From: Russula earlei
Taxonomy: Eukaryota > Basidiomycota > Agaricomycetes > Russulales > Russulaceae
DNA: 33,981 nt
Direction of reading: 5' to 3'
NCBI GenBank assembly: GCA_025769875.1
Contig: JAGFNK010000553.1
Span: forward strand, 1-33,981
Below the pieces are notes generated by a model. That model was not told the origin of the DNA. It worked only from the letters and a program-made list of their open reading frames with translations, and searched no databases. Positions within the stretch are counted from its first letter, which is position 1. Every line of letters starts with the position of its first letter. The position numbers were made by a program, and so were the translations under genes. Of the stretch, positions 8,437 to 19,654 are shown piece after piece.

Positions 8437-10203
8437 ATGAGCCCAGGATCTAGCGAGGGAGAACAAGAAGCCATGTGGAGACCCCTCAACAGCAACGAAA
8501 AACTACAAATCCCAATACTCTTCTGCAACATGGAATACAGTATTAATGGAAAATATTACCTTGGATACTGCCATGACCAAACCATCTTTCATTATAACTC
8601 CCTCCTCAATCCCTGGACACTAGAGGCAAGAGAAGATGTCAATGAAGAAGACATACTGCTCACTCCAGACAATTTCTGTCTCCTCATACCAGAACTTGCA
8701 TTTCTCACTAACTTTGAACTCTTCACAGGAACAGCATCCTTTAAGGGACATACTGTCCACTGGAGTAGAAACCTTGAAGGTTTTGCATACCAAAATCACA
8801 AACTAGTAGATTTCTCAACTGCCCAGGAAGAGGCAGAACAAGCAGAAGTTACCCACACCCTTGAAGCCACAGTAGAAACTGCTGCAAGGGTCCTATCACA
8901 AGTCACTAGGGCCCTCACACCCGTTAGAGGGAACATGCCAACACCAGGCCCATCTAGAGTGCCCAGAAGATTTGACTCCCCAGAACCTAGCCATCTTCCA
9001 ACTCCTCTCACAGTAGGGCAACGGACAGTAGCGGCACCTCTGCCACTGCCTCCATCTCCTACACCAGGAACAACCCAAACCCCCGCACTTCTGGTCACAG
9101 CTCCAGCAGCACCAGCACCACCAGCACCACTACCAGTAGTACCAGCACAAGCAGCACCACCGGCACCTCTGGTACCACCAGCTCCCGTTCCACTACCACC
9201 CCCTGTACAGCCCACTCCAATGGCAGCACCAGCACTGGTCCAAGCACAACAAACACATATCATTGGTTCCACCCCAGAACCCTTTGATGGAAAAGCAGAG
9301 AATGCAGAAATGTTTTGGGTGGCATTGGACAATTACTATTACATCAATGCGGACTCCTTCCCCGACCAGCAAAAGAGAGTCGCAGCCACCCTTACACACT
9401 TCAAGATTGGCACCCCTGCAGGAACTTGGGCTCGAGAATTGACAACAAAGGTGCAAGCCCAGCAACCCATTGACTATTGCACATGGCAAGCCTTCAAGAC
9501 AGCCTTCACCGACCATTTCATCCCAGCAGATGCACAGTTAGAGTCGAATGCCATGATGCACTCCCTTTGACAAGGGAACACACCTTTTAATGAATGGTAC
9601 CAAGAATGGTCCCACCATGCTTCCCAGTCACAAGCAGATGAGAACACTAAAATGTTCACCTTCCGATGTAGCCTGAATCAGGGCATCCACACTAAGATCC
9701 TGGGCATCACCCCAGCACCAACTACCCTAGCAGCATTAGTGGAAAAGGCACGCACGTTCGACCAAGTCTACCACATGTGGGCATCACCATCATTCAATAC
9801 TGGAAGACCGCCTGTATGAACCAGGGGCCTAAACACTAACGACCCAGATACCCCAGTAGAGATCAACCTCTACCAGGGAGAACCCGGAGAACAGCATTGG
9901 AATACCAACACTCCACGTAACACTCTCATGAAGGCTGAGAAGCAATGGCATACAGAACTGAAGCTGTGCTACTATTGTGGCAAACCCAACCACATGGCTA
10001 AGGACTGCAGGTCCAAGAAAGCCGCTAACCGTACTCGCCGCCCCGGACAATCCTCACAGACAGCAGTCCGCTCAGCTACCATTCAGGAAGAACAACCTGA
10101 ACAAAAGGAAACTGACCCAGTTCCTATTGCATCCCTAGTAACTTGGCGAGAGAGTCTTGCCACTAACATTCCGCGTCCCCGTTCTGCCCCTATGGATTTT
10201 TAG
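8437..10203 (+). pseudogene. Gypsy F1 gag, two TGA stops
   Basis: A single frame of 588 codons from ATG 8437 to TAG 10201-10203 is interrupted only by TGA at 9568-9570 and 9817-9819. In order: an unrecognised N-terminal region, a long Pro/Ala linker (about residues 200-270), a Ty3/gypsy Gag core beginning TPEPFDGKAENAEMF (about 285), and a CCHC knuckle CYYCGKPNHMAKDC (about 511-524). The Gag forms the particle shell and binds RNA. Both stops can be explained by CGA to TGA. The ATG follows two in-frame TAG codons, which fixes the start. Confidence 0.85.
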
Positions 10204-10232
10204 TAGAACCCCTTAGTGCACCGCTAAGGACT

Positions 10233-10739
10233 ATGGTACAGATTGCCACTATACCCATACAAATCAATTACCCCAAAGTCTTTAAAAAGAATATAAGATC
10301 CCCTTCCATAGCTGTGAAAGTAACACTCATGGGGAAAATCAGCGGCAAGGAAATCGGTGCAAGTGCCCTCATAGACAGTGGGGCAGAAGGGATGATAATC
10401 CACAAACAATTCGTCAAACAACATAACCTCCACCTTTGTAACTTGCAAAAGCCTTTACCAGCACAAAATGTGGATGGCACCACAAACACTAGCGGAATAA
10501 TCAGATATAGCACCATCCAACAACTCCAAATCAAGGCAATAGAGGGCACACATGACAAACAAGCAGAGTTCCTTGTTACCAACATTGGAGACCATGACAT
10601 TATCCTAGGCACGGACTGGTTAAGACATCACAACCCGAACATCAATTGGACAAATGACACTATCACACTGCAGAACTGCCTGATGACATGTGTAATGACA
10701 CAACCCTCCATCACAGTCCCATCAGTTCAAGGTATATGA
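10233..10739 (+). pseudogene. Gypsy F1 pol, protease segment
   Basis: Pol begins with ATG at 10233, 29 bases after the gag stop and in a different frame. The retropepsin motif is IDSGAEGMII (about residues 46-55), followed by the ILGTDWL block. TGA 10737-10739 interrupts the frame, and TAG 10887-10889 interrupts it again before RT. Downstream sequence continues in the same frame, so this is one decayed pol gene rather than a separate protein. Confidence 0.82.
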
Positions 10740-12243
10740 GGAGGGTCAATAAAAGCCCTCACCTTCCCAGAAGATGAAGAACCATCATTCCAACAAGTAG
10801 CAGCTCTGATATTTCACGACACTATGGATAAAGAAGAACCCCTGGTTGACCAACAAATCCATAATGCTTTCCAGTGCCATCCATTATAGATCCAAGCAAA
10901 GAGCACGACATCCACCAAGTTGGCAACAAGTAACCAGCCTACACAGCCCCTCACAGAATTAATCCCAACCACATTCAAGATCTGGCAAGATGTGTTTGAT
11001 GAACAAGCCTCCCAACACCTCCCTGCTCACGCACCATGGGATCATGCCATTTGCCTTAAACCAGAAGCCTCGTGTAAGGACTGTGGCATCTATAGGCTTA
11101 CTCCAAGAGAGTTAGTAGCCTTAAAAGAGTATCTAGATGAACACCTCAAAAGAGGGACTATTCACCCCTCTAAGGCACCAATAGCTAGCCCATTCTTCTT
11201 CGTAGAAAAGAAAGGCGGTGCCCTATGCCCAGTACAAGACTACCGGGGACTTAATGCCACCACTATCAAAGATGCCTACCCCCTTCCATTGATCCCAGAC
11301 CCGATTGACAAGCTACAGGGAGCACAATACTTCACAAAGTTCAATGTATGATGGGGATATAACAACATCCACCTTCAACAGGGTGACAAACATCTAGCAG
11401 CTTTTAAGACACCCTTAGGCCTCTTTGAACCACTTATTATGACCTTCAGCCTTTGTAATGCACCAGCCACTTTCCAACGATTCATGAACAACATCTTAGC
11501 ACCACTGATCGCAACAGGACGTGTTGTGGTATATCTAGATGACATACTAATCCTCGCAAACACTGTTCATGATTTAGACCAATGGACACATAAAGTTCTC
11601 AAAATCCTACAGGACCATGACTTATATCTTAAACCAGAGAAATGTGCGTTCTGTCAAACATCCATCAGTTATCTAGGCATAAACATATCCCAAGGATGCA
11701 TATCAATGGACTCAGACAAACTAGTAGGCATCACACAATGGCCAACCCCTAATAATGTCACCGAAGTCCAAGCCTTCTTAGGCTTCTGTAACTTCTACAG
11801 ATGGTTTATACACCAATATTCTCATCTAGCCTGACCATTGTTCAACTTAACCAGGAAAGATCACCCATTTCATTGGGGACCCGAGGAAGAAAAAGCCTTC
11901 CGTACCCTCATTGAAGCATTCACAAAAGCACCAGTCTTAGCACTACCAGACCATTCCCAACCATTCCGCTTGATCTGTGATGCAAGTGACTTTGCAGTCA
12001 GCTCCATCCTAGAACAACCAGACGAACTAAACTGGTACCACCCAGTTGCTTACTTTTCCAAATCACTGGATCCTGCTCAGAGGAACTACATGATCTATGA
12101 CAAAGAACTCCTAGCCATAGTGTCCTCTCTTTGGCACTTCCAAAATTACTTGGAAGGGGCTACAAACCCAGTAGAATTGTGGATGGACCACAACAACCTC
12201 ACATATTTCATGATGAAACAAAAGCTCACCTGATGACAAGCTC
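10740..12243 (+). pseudogene. Gypsy F1 pol, reverse transcriptase and RNase H
   Basis: RT begins near WQDVFDEQ; VEKKGGALCPVQDYRGLN and the catalytic YLDD (near 11530) are present. The motif A block reads FNV-stop-WGYNN, whereas F3 has FDIRWGYNN. The catalytic Asp has become Asn and the Arg has become TGA, both by CpG transitions (11342-11351). RNase H follows (CDASDFAVSSIL, YDKELLAI, WMDHNNL). Further TGA stops are at 11832, 12231 and 12234. The frame continues directly after the solo LTR at 12249-13110. Confidence 0.85.
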
Positions 12244-12248
12244 AATGG

Positions 12249-13110
12249 TGTCAAGACTCACTGTTGAAATATCCAGTTCAAGAGCGAGGGGTCAGTTTGA
12301 AGACAAGTCAATAGATGTCTAAGCCGGTGTGGGCAAAGAGTAGAGTCCAAAGCAGTATCAAGTACCAGAGAGGTACAGTTACTGGTAGAGTAGAGCAGGT
12401 ACGCAGGGAAGTAGCCAGGGTGGTCACAAGGGGACGGTCCTTAAAGGAGTATCCCAGGAATGGAGAGTGCCGTAAACAAATGGACAGTCTGAAGACTGTC
12501 CGTTACTTTATTGAGTGCTTATATACTACAAGAGAACTACTAAATAGGGAACAAGTCATAACCTTGTTGTCAAGCACAATAGATGGATGAGTAAGAAGTC
12601 GGAGTATGCTTACTAAGCATGCTCAGTCATGCTCAGTAAGCTGCTGAGTAAGAGGGCTTCTAATGATGAGTAAGAGCCCCTATTGTCCACATGTTCACTG
12701 CTTTAGTACATGTGCAAAGCACCTTATTCATTTGCTGTTAGTTAGTTTAGGGCAGGTCCTTGGGGACTTGTAGTTTGGTTCCAGGAATAGAGTTGTCTAT
12801 AAGGCCCTTTATAGTTCTTATTAGGGTCCTTAGAGTCGACCCTAATACTTCTATTAAGGTCCTTAGTATTGCTTTATAGTTCATTGTATAGTTATTAGAG
12901 TTAGTCTATTAACACGTTGTAGGGTCCTTAGTATTGTGTTAGTGCCTATTGTAGGGCACTCAGGGTCGTCTTAAAGGGTCCTTAGGGAGGCTATAATACT
13001 GTCCTTTATTGCCCTTTTATCCATGTGAACAGGGAGAGACCATAGGGACTGGGATTCCTCTTATAAGGAAGGGTCCTTCAAGGGCCCTCTCCAGAGAATG
13101 GTTCATGACA
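12249..13110 (-). repeat. Solo LTR B with AATGG target duplication
   Basis: This 862-bp copy of the same LTR family has TGTCA/TGACA ends and AATGG at 12244-12248 and 13111-13115. Removing it and one target copy restores the pol frame across RNase H exactly (caa tgg | tct ttg). It is about 100 bp shorter than copies A and C, because a block near 13010 that includes their CpG-rich inverted repeat is missing. Confidence 0.92.
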
Positions 13111-14161
13111 AATGGTCTTTGCTACTCAGCGCATTCAATTTCCACATCATACACCACCCAGGGACACAAAACAAAGCAGATGGTCTGTCCAGGCAGCCAG
13201 ACTATAAAGAGGGGATGCATGAAAACGATGCAAAGGTCCTGCTGGACCAACAATTTTTCAAAATTCGAGCAACCTGATCATCCACAACAGAACCCATAGG
13301 AGATTTTGAACTAAGAAAGCAGTTACATTCCAGTAAAGACTACGATCCAGAGGTCAAAACAGCCTTAGAAACCATTCTAAAGAATGGCCCTCATCGCCTT
13401 ACAAAAGGCTTACAGGACTGGAATTTAGAAGATGGACTGATCCTCTTCAAAGGAAAAGTCTATGTCCCAAGGTCGGACACACTAAGGTGTACAGTCCTCA
13501 AAGTACACCATGATTCCTTAGCCACCGGACACCCAGGTCAATGGAAGACCTATGAACTAATAAGTCATAACTACTGGTGGCCAGGGATGCTGATGTTCAT
13601 CAAGAGCTATGTGGAAGGCTGTGCTATTTGTCAAAGCACAAAAAACCGTCCAACAACCACTGTTCCCCTAGCCCCTATCACCCCAGCAGGCAAAATATGG
13701 GATAGCATCACTATGGACTTCATTGTCGACCTTCCCCTCTCTCAAGGGTACGACAGCCTACTAGTGGTGGTGGACCACTTCAGTAAAGCTACCATCATTT
13801 TCCCGTGTCATAAGACCATTACCACAGAAGATACTGCCTCCCTAATCATGAACAACGTATGGAGATGAGTGGGGTTACCAACTCAAATCATCTCCGACCA
13901 AGGCCCCCAGTTTGCGGCCAAAGTTACCCAAGAATTGTGGAGGAAACTGAATGTCAAGTCCTCCCTTAGCACAGCATACCACCCCCAGTCAGATGGGGAA
14001 ACAGAAAGAGTCAACCAAGAACTAGAACAGTACTTGAGAATCTTCTGTAACCACCAACAGGACAATTGGGCCGAACTAGTCCCATTCATGGAGTTTGCCC
14101 ATAATGCACGCACCCAGTGCAACCCACAAAGCCCCCTTTGAAATATGGTATGGCTTCAATC
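13111..14161 (+). pseudogene. Gypsy F1 pol, RNase H end and integrase
   Basis: It continues in the pol frame after solo LTR B: HHPGTQNKADGLSRQPD ends RNase H. The integrase zinc finger follows (HHDSLATGHPG ... CAICQ), then the core with [17 protein letters not shown] and ETERVNQ giving the D,D,E residues. TGA stops lie at 13275 and 13866, and an apparent one-base slip near 14112 moves FEIWYGFN into another frame. The gene is cut at 14161 by LTR C. The integrase C-terminus is not contiguous; a similar tail at 17080 probably belongs to another element. Confidence 0.85.
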
Positions 14162-15124
14162 TGTAACAACTCACTGTTGAACAATCCAGTTCAAGAGTGA
14201 GGGAGGAGCTCAAAGATGAGTCAATAAATGTCCAAGATGGTGTGAGCAAGAAGTAGAGTCCAAAGCAGTATCAGATACCAAAGAGGTACAGTTACCGGTA
14301 GTATAGTGAAGTTACGCAAGGAAGAGGCCAGATTGATCACAAGGGGATGGTCCTTAAAGGAGTATCCCAGGGGTAGAGAGTGCTGTAAACAAATGGACAG
14401 TCTGAAGACTGTCCGCTACTTTATTGAGCGCTTATATACTACAGGAGAACTGCTAAATAGGGAACAAGTCATAACCTTGTTATCAAGCACAATTGCTGGA
14501 TGGGTAAGAGGTTGGAGAATGCTTACTGAGCATGCTCAGTCATGCTCAGTAAGCTGCTGAGTAAGAAGGCTCCTATCGATGAGTAAGAGCCATTACTGTC
14601 CATGTGTTCGCTGTCTTAATACACGTGCAAAGCATCTGATTCCTTTACTGTTAGTTAGTTTAGGGCCGGTCATTTGAGGACTTGTAGTTTGGTTCAAGAA
14701 ACAGAGTTGCTTATAAGGCCCCTTATATAATTCTATTAGGGTCATTAGAGTCGACCCTAATACTTATATTAAGGCCCTTAGTATTGCTTTATAGTTTGTT
14801 CTATCGTTATTAGAGTTAGTCTAATAACACGTTGTAGGCTTGTTAGTGTCTTGTTAGTGCCTCTTGTAGAGCACTTAGGGTCGTCATAAAGGGTCCTTAG
14901 AGAGGCTATAATACTGTCCTTATTGCTAAAAGGGTTGCCACTAAGTGGGGCTTGCTGTATGTTGATTGTGCCAAGAATCACTTGCGCGACAATGCATGCA
15001 TGATATTGTGGACACCTCTACTCACCCCTTTTGTCCGTGTGAACAGGGTGACACCATAGAGGCTGGGTTTCCTCTAGTAAGGAAGGGTCCTTCAAGGGCC
15101 CTCTCCGGAGAATGGTTCATGACA
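14162..15124 (-). repeat. LTR C, same family, discordant flanks
   Basis: This 963-bp copy has TGTAA/TGACA ends. The flanks CAATC (left) and GTTCT (right) do not match. The left flank is integrase sequence of F1 and the right flank is the end of an F2-type LTR. It therefore marks a rearrangement, not a simple solo LTR. Compared with copy A it has lost many CpG sites, for example in the inverted repeat near 14987-15003. Confidence 0.85.
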
Positions 15125-15184
15125 GTTCTGACCCTCACCTACCTGCTCCTAAGTCCACAGTGATCAGCAGTACATGTCTTGACA
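15125..15184 (+). repeat. 60-bp fragment of the 3' end of an F2-type LTR
   Basis: It is clearly similar to the last 60 bp of the LTR at 17815-18657 (shared blocks ACCTGCTCCT, AGTCC and GTGATCAGCAGTA, and the terminal GTCTTGACA). It sits between LTR C and antisense copia sequence, and is a recombination junction fragment. Confidence 0.7.
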
Positions 15185-15727
15185 CACATTTAGTGAAGTG
15201 GGAGACTGATAAGAGGTTCCCTTTGAGGTCTGGGACATACAGGATGTCATGGAGTATTGTGGTACTCCATGTGCTGCATGCACGCATCCAGACTTGCACT
15301 TGTCCAGCTCCGGTGGCAAGTATTGTGCTATCATCACCTAAGGCAACTTGAATGGGCGATGCGAGTGGGGTGAACTGAGTGAACCAACTGTGATGGGATG
15401 TCATGATGCATGAGGCTCCAGAGTCAATGAGCCAGCTGTCTTTGAGATTAGCAGCTTGGAGCTGCTCCTGAGTTGTGGCTGCAAGGATCAGCTCTTCACC
15501 AATTGCCTGAAGTAACAACATGCTGTGATCAGAAGTGGGGATGTATGTGATGGTGGTGCTGGCTGGTGGCTGGTCTGTGGGCATTGGCATTGCTGCATTG
15601 TGCATGTTTGTGCCGGTTGTTGCTGCTGCTGCTGCTGCTTTGTCCTCTGGATTTTCCAGCATTCAGGTGTGTTATGCCCCCTCTGTCTGCAGTGAGTGCA
15701 CTTCTTTCTGCTGTTTTCACTCTGCAC
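15185..15727 (-). pseudogene. Copia gag C-terminus and protease, truncated
   Basis: Minus-strand frames include a CCHC knuckle CTHCRQRGHNTPEC near 15660-15700 and, in another frame, the protease block WLIDSGASCIMT with downstream VALGDDS and ILYVPDLKGNLLSV. The two pieces are out of frame with each other. Homology to copia ends at about 15185, where LTR sequence takes over, so the protein is cut before the GAG-pre-integrase domain. Confidence 0.8.
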
Positions 15728-16040
15728 TTTCCAGTCCTTTCCCTCTTGGGCTGCCTTTGCAAGTTGAGGTGTGGCATGTTATTGGTCAATCAGATCTGAC
15801 GCTCCTTGTGGAGGATTCAGTCCATGACATGCTCAGCTGTAAGCAGGCTGGGCAGCATTGAGTGGAGAGTGGCCTTGAGTTTGGCCATCTTTTCCAGTAG
15901 TGCAAGAATCAGCATCCGAATTAGGACTTTCTTGTCTATGGGGTATCTGAGTTTTTCAAGGGCTCAGGTGGTGTGCAGTTGTTGTATTATCTGGAGGGCC
16001 ATGGGTTCAGTTTTGGAGAATGTGACCCAGTATAGGTCCA

Positions 16041-16517
16041 TCAGTAAATGTGCAATGTGTTGCTCGCCCTTTCCTGCAAATGTTTTTCAAGTGTGTCCCA
16101 AGTCTCTTTGGCTCCAGCAATGCCTAGGGCAGTGTCAAGAGTGTGCCCATTTAACATGAGTAGAATGCAGGCATGTGCTTCACAATCTCTCTGCTCCCAG
16201 TCAGGAAAGCCACTCAGGTCAGTGCTGGGGTCTGGTTTTGAGTATGTCCCTTTTATGATTTCCATCAAGCCATTTACTTTGAATACTGCCTTTATTCTAG
16301 CTTTCCATTCTGTGTATGCAACTGTACCACCTTTGAAGAGTGGTCTGTTGTAGCTGTGTTGGCTGCCCATGTAATGTTTTCCCATGGCCCCTATGGTAGG
16401 AGTGTGGCTGCCACTTGAGGGTGCAATGATTGCAGTTGCTGTAGGGGTGCTCATGGTGTTTGTTATGCCCGTTGGAAGCTGGTGGGAGTTCATGATGTCA
16501 GGAAGGCCAGGTCTCAT
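16041..16517 (-). pseudogene. Copia gag N-terminal part
   Basis: A 158-codon open frame starts at ATG 16517-16515, close to the LTR as expected for gag. It contains copia Gag features such as YTEWKARIKAVF and ETWDTLEKHL. The frame is lost at 16041, and Gag-like sequence continues in shifted frames with several stops down to the zinc knuckle near 15700. The product would not be functional. Confidence 0.75.
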
Positions 16518-16532
16518 AATCTATTGGAGCTA

Positions 16533-16768
16533 TGGAATAAGAGCTCAGTCTTGTGTATAAAAGACTGTATTCAGGTTAGTATGCTAACCTATGGAATAAG
16601 AGCTATGTACAGTATTACCTATAAAGGGAGCTATAAAGGAATGTTGTACTGACCTCAGTCATGTGTATAAAAGACTGAGGGAAAATGAACAATAACTAAA
16701 TTCGAATTATTTACACATATGGTCTGGGTTGTCCATTCATGCAGCACTAAGTGGCTGCACTTCCAACA
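16533..16768 (-). repeat. 5' LTR of the antisense copia copy
   Basis: On the minus strand it starts TGTTGGAAG at 16768 and ends near TTCCA at 16533, about 236 bp. Two hairpins about 110 bp apart (stem CCTCAGTC/GACTGAGG at 16653-16680; CAGTCTT/AAGACTG at 16546-16567) match the pair in the 3871-4118 LTR in position and core sequence. The downstream boundary is approximate. Confidence 0.6.
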
Positions 16769-16839
16769 AAAACACTATCAGGCTGCCTCAACACAGCCTA
16801 TGGGTGCACTTTGAGGGAAAAATAAGAAAGATAGATGAT

Positions 16840-17075
16840 CAATTTTAGTTGTAATGTGTATAATATACATGTGCAGGCTGCCTGAGTCCAGCTTCACCAA
16901 TTCTTGCTCAAATCTCATAAAAAAGATGGGGATAGATAGCCCTCATTGAGGTGATTCAGGGGGATATAAGTTCTATTGAAATCCAAGCAGAAATGAGGGA
17001 GATATTTGCCTTGCATGTTGAAGGGGGTTTTTGCACTGAATTTGTGGTTTCAAGCACCACACCAAGTGCACTGAG
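16840..17075 (-). repeat. Dispersed repeat shared with 23422-23650
   Basis: The reverse complement of this segment aligns with 23421-23640. Shared blocks include CAGTGCACTTGG, ATATCTCCCTCA, CAATGAGGGCT and ATGAGATTTGAG. It separates antisense copia sequence from the gypsy integrase tail. Its class is unknown. Confidence 0.6.
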
Positions 17076-17077
17076 AA

Positions 17078-17542
17078 CAGCAATAAAGAAGGAGATCAAG
17101 TATGGTTGGAAGCTACAAATTTATGAACTACTCATCCAAAACAAAACTAGCCCCTCAACACTATGGACCATTTAAAGTCACAGCTGCTTATCCAATAAAT
17201 GTTCACCTTGATTTACCAAAGTCTTGGAGGATACATCCAGTTTTTCACCATTCCCTGATCAAACCATACAAAGAAACCATTGCCCACAGTCCTAACTTCT
17301 CAAAACCACTGCCTATACTAGTAGAAGGAGAAGAACAATATGAAGTAGAACAAATCTTAGACTCTCAACTTTCCCCAAACTGCAAAGGGATTCAATACCT
17401 AGTTAAATGGAAAGGATATACCACTGCAGAGAATGCTTAGGAACTAGCATCTAATCTATTGAAAGTGCAACTACTGGTTAAAGACTTTCACCTGAAATAT
17501 CCAAAAGTGCTTAAAACAGTTCCCACCAGGGGTAATCCCTAA
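17078..17542 (+). pseudogene. Gypsy F2 integrase C-terminus and chromodomain
   Basis: It begins GDQVWLEATNL, then has a stop and a frame slip before LAPQHYGPFKV, WRIHPVFHHSL and a chromodomain (YEVEQILDS ... YLVKWKGYT). The chromodomain tryptophan after AENA is replaced by TAG, and the frame continues to TAA 17540-17542. The chromodomain would target integration to marked chromatin. The segment is followed by a polypurine tract and LTR of the F2 family, so it is assigned to F2 and not to F1. Confidence 0.82.
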
Positions 17543-17800
17543 ATCTTGACACACATGATGACTTCTGCTGATGATTATCTCCACCCCTGTTATCAAAGAA
17601 CTTTCCAAAGACCTCCTGCAATCACCTGCACCCAATCAACCATAGCCATCCCTAGGATGAACACATCCCTGAGAATAGTACAAAGAAATTCCACACAAAC
17701 AAACAGACTTTGAGTTTTCATATGCAAACCATTCCATTGACTCTACTCTTCTATTCAAGAAACAAAGAACCCCTGCCCATTGCAGGAGCAACAAGTCCAT

Positions 17801-17810
17801 AAAGAGGGGA
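17801..17810 (+). promoter_or_regulatory. Polypurine tract of gypsy F2
   Basis: AAAGAGGGGA followed by TGAA immediately precedes the LTR start TGTTGT. It resembles GAAGGAGGGG before the F3 3' LTR. Confidence 0.65.
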
Positions 17811-17814
17811 TGAA

Positions 17815-18657
17815 TGTTGTGAATCAAGGCCAAGACCTGGCCATCCATCATACTATTTTTCTCAAAGAAGCTGTTTCTACTTTGCATCATCTATCTACTT
17901 CTACTTCCAATGACCATTCCCTTCTACAAGCATAGAACACTAGCCAAATTGTTCCCCAAATTTCTGTGGCTCACTTGGACACCTTCCTGCCTAATTCGGT
18001 AACCCACCATGTGCTAGCCACATGGCCACTCAGCCACTAAGTACCAAAACACTGGAAAGACTCCTAGATCCCCTAGAACAACCTGTATGATGTCATAGGG
18101 CTCCACTGAGATCATGGCTGACTGAGCAACTCCACTATGACCTCATATGCATGCTCAACAAGCACTACACAATGATATCATTGTGATGTCATCACTCCAC
18201 AAAGTTCCCAATCATGCTGAGTCATCTATAGGTCTGACACAACAAGTTTATGCCCCTTGAATCCAATTGGAACAGTCCAAAGAGTCTGAGATATTTTCTA
18301 TAGTTTGTACTCAGCTTTGTAACAAGTATATAAGCCCCAATGAAGCATGGCAGTCATCAGACTGTCCATTTGTGATACTCTCATCCTCCAGGGTACTCCC
18401 CACAACTGCTCTGTCTAAAGACTCCCCTTGTTCCCAAGGTACTCTTCAATGACCGCCTTGTTTAAAGACCCCTTCATCACTCTGGCCTCCAGTATTTGCC
18501 TTTGCCTCCAGCAACATCTACCAGTCCCTATCTGGTATCTCCTTGTCATTTGGCTTGTCCTCTTGCTCAACACATTGCTCAACACCTATTGTCTGTTCCA
18601 ACCCTTGCCCACCTGCTCCTGAGTCCTTAGTGATCAGCAGTATGTGTCTTGACAACA
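17815..18657 (+). repeat. 3' LTR of gypsy F2
   Basis: This 843-bp repeat has perfect TGTTGT/ACAACA ends just after a polypurine tract. TATATAAG is at 18327-18334 and AGACTGTCCA at 18359-18368, the same block as in the F1 LTR, so F1 and F2 are related families. Its last 60 bp recur at 15125-15184. No matching 5' LTR is complete in the window. No protein-coding gene is seen in it. Confidence 0.8.
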
Positions 18658-19650
18658 AAACCATTATTTCATCAGGGAGGTTACAGGTCACACATGTGGA
18701 GATAAATAGTAGCCTAGGCATTGACATGTCAGCTCAAACTGTCTGGGCAGTCCACAGGCCCAGGCCAAATAAGTGTTTCAGCTCAGTTGCTGCAATGCGT
18801 ACAATAGCAAATTGATAGTATGATCTAAGACAATCAGTAGCTAGCACAAAGCAATCATGAAAACAGTTTAATAGTAATTACAGATAAAATAATTAGGGAT
18901 GCTCTCAGATGCTTAAGAGCATCATACATACAGTAGATACTTCAGTTTTGTCTCACAGAAACTGAAGTCAGTACTTACTATCTAATGATCTTATCAGTAG
19001 CTGATTATGCATTGTAGTAATATTTTATTAGGTAGATATAACACAAAGTTTTGTCTCACAGAAACTGAAAAATATTTTATTAGATCTACTATGATCTAAT
19101 CTACCTTATCGCTGCATGATTCAACAACATGGGGTGACAAATTGGTACAGTAATCCCACTGGTGATTTGGGGCAAGTCATGTTGCATCTTAGGTTATGTA
19201 GTGTGCCAGGTCATGGCATGTGGAGTTCAGTGGGCTTGATCCAAGGGCAGGTATGGACAGAGAAGAACAGAGGGGAGCAAGCACCTTGCCTGTGGTTGTT
19301 TGGCTTCTTGGCTTTTGCAGGCAGACTGATGTGAGTGGCACAAAAGAGAATCTTGTATTGCTGGAGGTAGGAGGACAGTTTATATACAGGGAGGCAGGAG
19401 GCATGATGAAAGGAATCTAGACTAAGAGATGATGAAAGAAAGGGGGCATAGGGAATAACTAAAGACGATGTGTCGCAGGTGCCACTTACAGTGCACATGA
19501 TTTCATGCTCAGCCAGATCACATACCTTACAGTTACATAACTTGGGAACTGAGCTGCCTTCTCTTAAGCATTTGACTACTTTCTAATTGTTTGGGTTGAC
19601 ATATGTGATGCATGAGGAGAGGGCAACAAATCAATCAATTGTATTAAATA
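18658..19650. other. Non-coding stretch with a copia-like LTR remnant
   Basis: No convincing gene. At 18939-18968 a 10-bp-stem hairpin ACTTCAGTTT/AAACTGAAGT is followed by GTCAGTAC. Its 23-bp core is repeated exactly at 19047-19069, 103 bp on, and ATATTTTATTAG is also repeated beside each. This is the same design as the two copia LTRs. The rest shows only short open frames. Confidence 0.5.
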
Positions 19651-19654
19651 ATTT

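Larger units (their letters stand above)
15185..16768 (-). mobile_element. Truncated antisense Ty1/copia copy (LTR, gag, start of protease)
   Basis: On the minus strand it contains an LTR (16533-16768), a short leader, gag and the protease region, and then stops abruptly after LLSVSHFTKC at about 15185. Integrase, RT and RNase H are absent. It is a different family from the copia at 1-4118. Confidence 0.82.

Noticed and set aside
8796..9332. 178-codon antisense open frame opposite gag
   Set aside because: It is the complement of the Pro/Ala-rich linker; the low-complexity Gly/Ala/Thr composition shows it is a shadow of gag.
4661..14161. TGA used as a sense codon, since nearly all stops are TGA
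   Set aside because: At two aligned sites F3 has CGA, and adjacent non-stop changes are also CpG transitions. F3 and the copia polyprotein contain no internal TGA. CpG decay explains it without recoding.
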